A stretch of DNA of 64,000 nucleotides from the NCBI GenBank assembly GCA_958437935.1, contig CAUBPS010000008.1, forward strand, positions 44,032 through 108,031, read 5' to 3'. Positions 62,910 to 64,000 of the stretch are shown one piece after another. The stretch's first letter is position 1; each line of letters opens with the position of its first letter. Source of the DNA: an uncultured Collinsella sp. (GTDB taxonomy: Bacteria; Actinomycetota; Coriobacteriia; Coriobacteriales; Coriobacteriaceae). A model generated the notes under the pieces. It did not search any database, was not told the origin of the DNA, and saw nothing but the letters and a program-made list of their open reading frames with translations. Position numbers and translations under genes: made by a program.

Positions 62910-62931
62910 ACCTGTCCCTTTTTGGCAGGTT
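62895..62931 (+). terminator. Repeat-derived hairpin overlapping the GH106-like stop codon
   Basis: AACCTGCCAAAA (62895-62906) pairs perfectly with TTTTGGCAGGTT (62920-62931); the loop contains the TAA at 62907-62909. It belongs to the CCTGCC...GGCAGG repeat family and probably ends the transcript. Confidence 0.75.
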
Positions 62932-62951
62932 TGTTGAGTGTGGGAGTTCGC

Positions 62952-63806
62952 ATGGATATCAAACGCAAGATTTCCGAGGCACAGGGCCTTACCCCTACCG
63001 AGCAACAACTCGGCATCTCGGCCCTTGCCATGGGCGAAGACGTCCGCGGGCTCTCTATTAAGGAATTTGCCGCGCGCACCAACGTTTCCGTTGCGAGCGT
63101 GCACCGTTTTTGCAAAAAGCTCGGCCTCGAGGGATTCAAAGACCTCAAGGTCGAGCTCATCCGTCAGGCAGCCGAGGCGGGCAACCGGCGCGACGTGGAC
63201 ATTAATTTTCCCTTCGATGCCACCTCCACCCCCGCGCAGGTGATGGAGCGCATGGAGGGGCTCTACCAGACCACCTTGGCCGAAACGCAGGAGCTGCTCG
63301 ACCCCGCACAGCTCGACCAGGCCGCCAAGCTCGTCATGCGCGCCGGCACTGTGGACATCTACACGGGCTCGCATAACCTGTATCCAGCGGGAATGTTCCG
63401 CGATCGCTTGCTTTCCGCCGGCAAAAGCGCGACGTGCCACGACAGTATCGAGGCGCAGATGCGCACGGCGCTCGCCTCGGGCACCGACCATGTGGCAATC
63501 GTCATCTCCTACAGCGGCCTTGCCCCCAACCTCAGGGAGATCTTGCCAATCCTCAGCAGTCGACATGTCCCGGTCATCGTCATCGGCACACCGTACTGCG
63601 CCCGCATTCACCCCGGCTTTGCCGCTTACCTCACGGTGAGCGACCACGAGAGCATGACGCACCGTATCACGCAGTTCGCCAGCCACATCGCCGTGCAATA
63701 CGTGCTCGATTCGCTCTACAGCAGCTACTTCGCCAAAGACTACGCCCACTGCGCCGAGTTCCTAGAGCGCTCATTCCCCTACACCCGCCTGCCGGGCCTG
63801 AAGTAA
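62952..63806 (+). CDS. RpiR/MurR-family transcriptional regulator
   Basis: 284 residues from ATG 62952 (GTGGGAGTTCGC upstream). N-terminal HTH_6 (about 1-77; IKEFAARTNVSVASVHRFCK, KLGLEGFKDLKVEL) and a C-terminal SIS sugar-phosphate-binding domain (about 115-250; VDIYTGSHNLYPAGMF, VAIVISYSGLAPNLREIL). Such proteins sense sugar phosphates, fitting the neighbouring PTS/GH1/GH106 genes. It lies 42 bp after the GH106-like gene. Confidence 0.92.
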   Translation: MDIKRKISEAQGLTPTEQQLGISALAMGEDVRGLSIKEFAARTNVSVASVHRFCKKLGLEGFKDLKVELIRQAAEAGNRRDVDINFPFDATSTPAQVMERMEGLYQTTLAETQELLDPAQLDQAAKLVMRAGTVDIYTGSHNLYPAGMFRDRLLSAGKSATCHDSIEAQMRTALASGTDHVAIVISYSGLAPNLREILPILSSRHVPVIVIGTPYCARIHPGFAAYLTVSDHESMTHRITQFASHIAVQYVLDSLYSSYFAKDYAHCAEFLERSFPYTRLPGLK

Positions 63807-63838
63807 AACGAGCGTGGATTTTCGGACACTTATCTAAC

Positions 63839-63902
63839 GAGAGTGGATAATCTCCCACTTTGAGCCCGCATGGGGGCCAAAAACGGGAGATTATCCACGC
63901 TC
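63839..63902. repeat. 18-bp inverted repeat after the RpiR gene
   Basis: GAGAGTGGATAATCTCCC (63839-63856) pairs at 17 of 18 bases with 63885-63902. A second dyad GGACGTTCTT / AAGAACGTCC lies at 63920-63955. The rest of 63807-64000 shows no gene. Confidence 0.78.
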
Positions 63903-64000
63903 ATTTCCGAGTAGTCGTTGGACGTTCTTAAACGACTAGTCAAACAAGAACGTCCATTACAGTCGAAATTGTCAGCCCGGGACCGTCTCGGGCTACGATT

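Overview
The window looks like chromosome of a high-GC anaerobic actinomycete of class Coriobacteriia, most probably a gut Collinsella or close relative. This is inferred from gene content and style: HspR-controlled dnaK-grpE-dnaJ and clpB, a nadABC-niaR operon, NikR with hypFCDE for [NiFe]-hydrogenase maturation, many Fe-S flavoprotein and ferredoxin genes, a DUF5692-like membrane protein, GH1/GH106 sugar genes, and intergenic space crowded with palindromic repeats. No rRNA or tRNA gene was seen.

Layout. 1-4.4 kb: an Fe-S/FAD oxidoreductase running off the left edge, divergent from a TetR regulator and a multi-pass membrane protein, with two matched palindromes between them. 4.6-9.5 kb: a membrane-anchored protein, an AAA/DUF4143 ATPase, an IS110-type element inserted in a palindromic repeat, and a small Pro-rich protein. 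9.6-21.2 kb: stress region (clpB, hspR, dnaJ, grpE, dnaK) interrupted by a repeat-rich stretch and an aconitase-family hydratase; clpB and dnaK share a near-identical 27-bp promoter motif. 21.7-26.1 kb: ferredoxin and the nadA-nadB-nadC-niaR operon under a perfect 19-bp-arm palindrome. 26.4-33.0 kb: one giant secreted surface protein. 33.3-36.4 kb: a LytTR/GHKL two-component pair, a hypothetical protein and thioredoxin. 36.5-45.6 kb: a visibly more A/T-rich eight-gene operon. 45.7-47.0 kb: a second DUF4143 ATPase behind four 23-bp direct repeats. 47.1-54.0 kb: nikR, hypF, hypC, hypD, hypE and a HAD phosphatase. 54.3-55.8 kb: an IS1111-type element. 56-64 kb: lipoprotein, PTS EIIA, 6-phospho-beta-glucosidase, AraC regulator, GH106-like glycosidase and RpiR regulator.

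The best candidate for an undescribed system is the operon at 36534-45094. It encodes a lid-less Hsp70, a membrane TPR protein with a J-like domain lacking HPD, a short GrpE-like protein, an FtsK/SpoIIIE (EssC-like) ATPase, a coiled-coil tail-anchored protein, an 87-residue helical protein, a membrane-anchored Amidase_2 peptidoglycan hydrolase and a zinc-ribbon/YARHG membrane protein. The genes are packed with 1-17 nt overlaps or very short gaps and are headed by a divergent XRE regulator. This suggests an envelope-spanning machine with its own Hsp70 triad, loosely like type VII secretion.

A second notable layer is repeat biology. A structured element occurs three times directly behind minus-strand genes and shows compensatory stem changes; one copy is split by the IS1111-type element. 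A 207-bp long-armed palindrome lies in frame inside hypF, and a similar 208-bp palindrome lies downstream of the surface-protein gene. The two IS elements have long non-coding ends on opposite sides, as expected for bridge RNAs of the IS110 and IS1111 groups.
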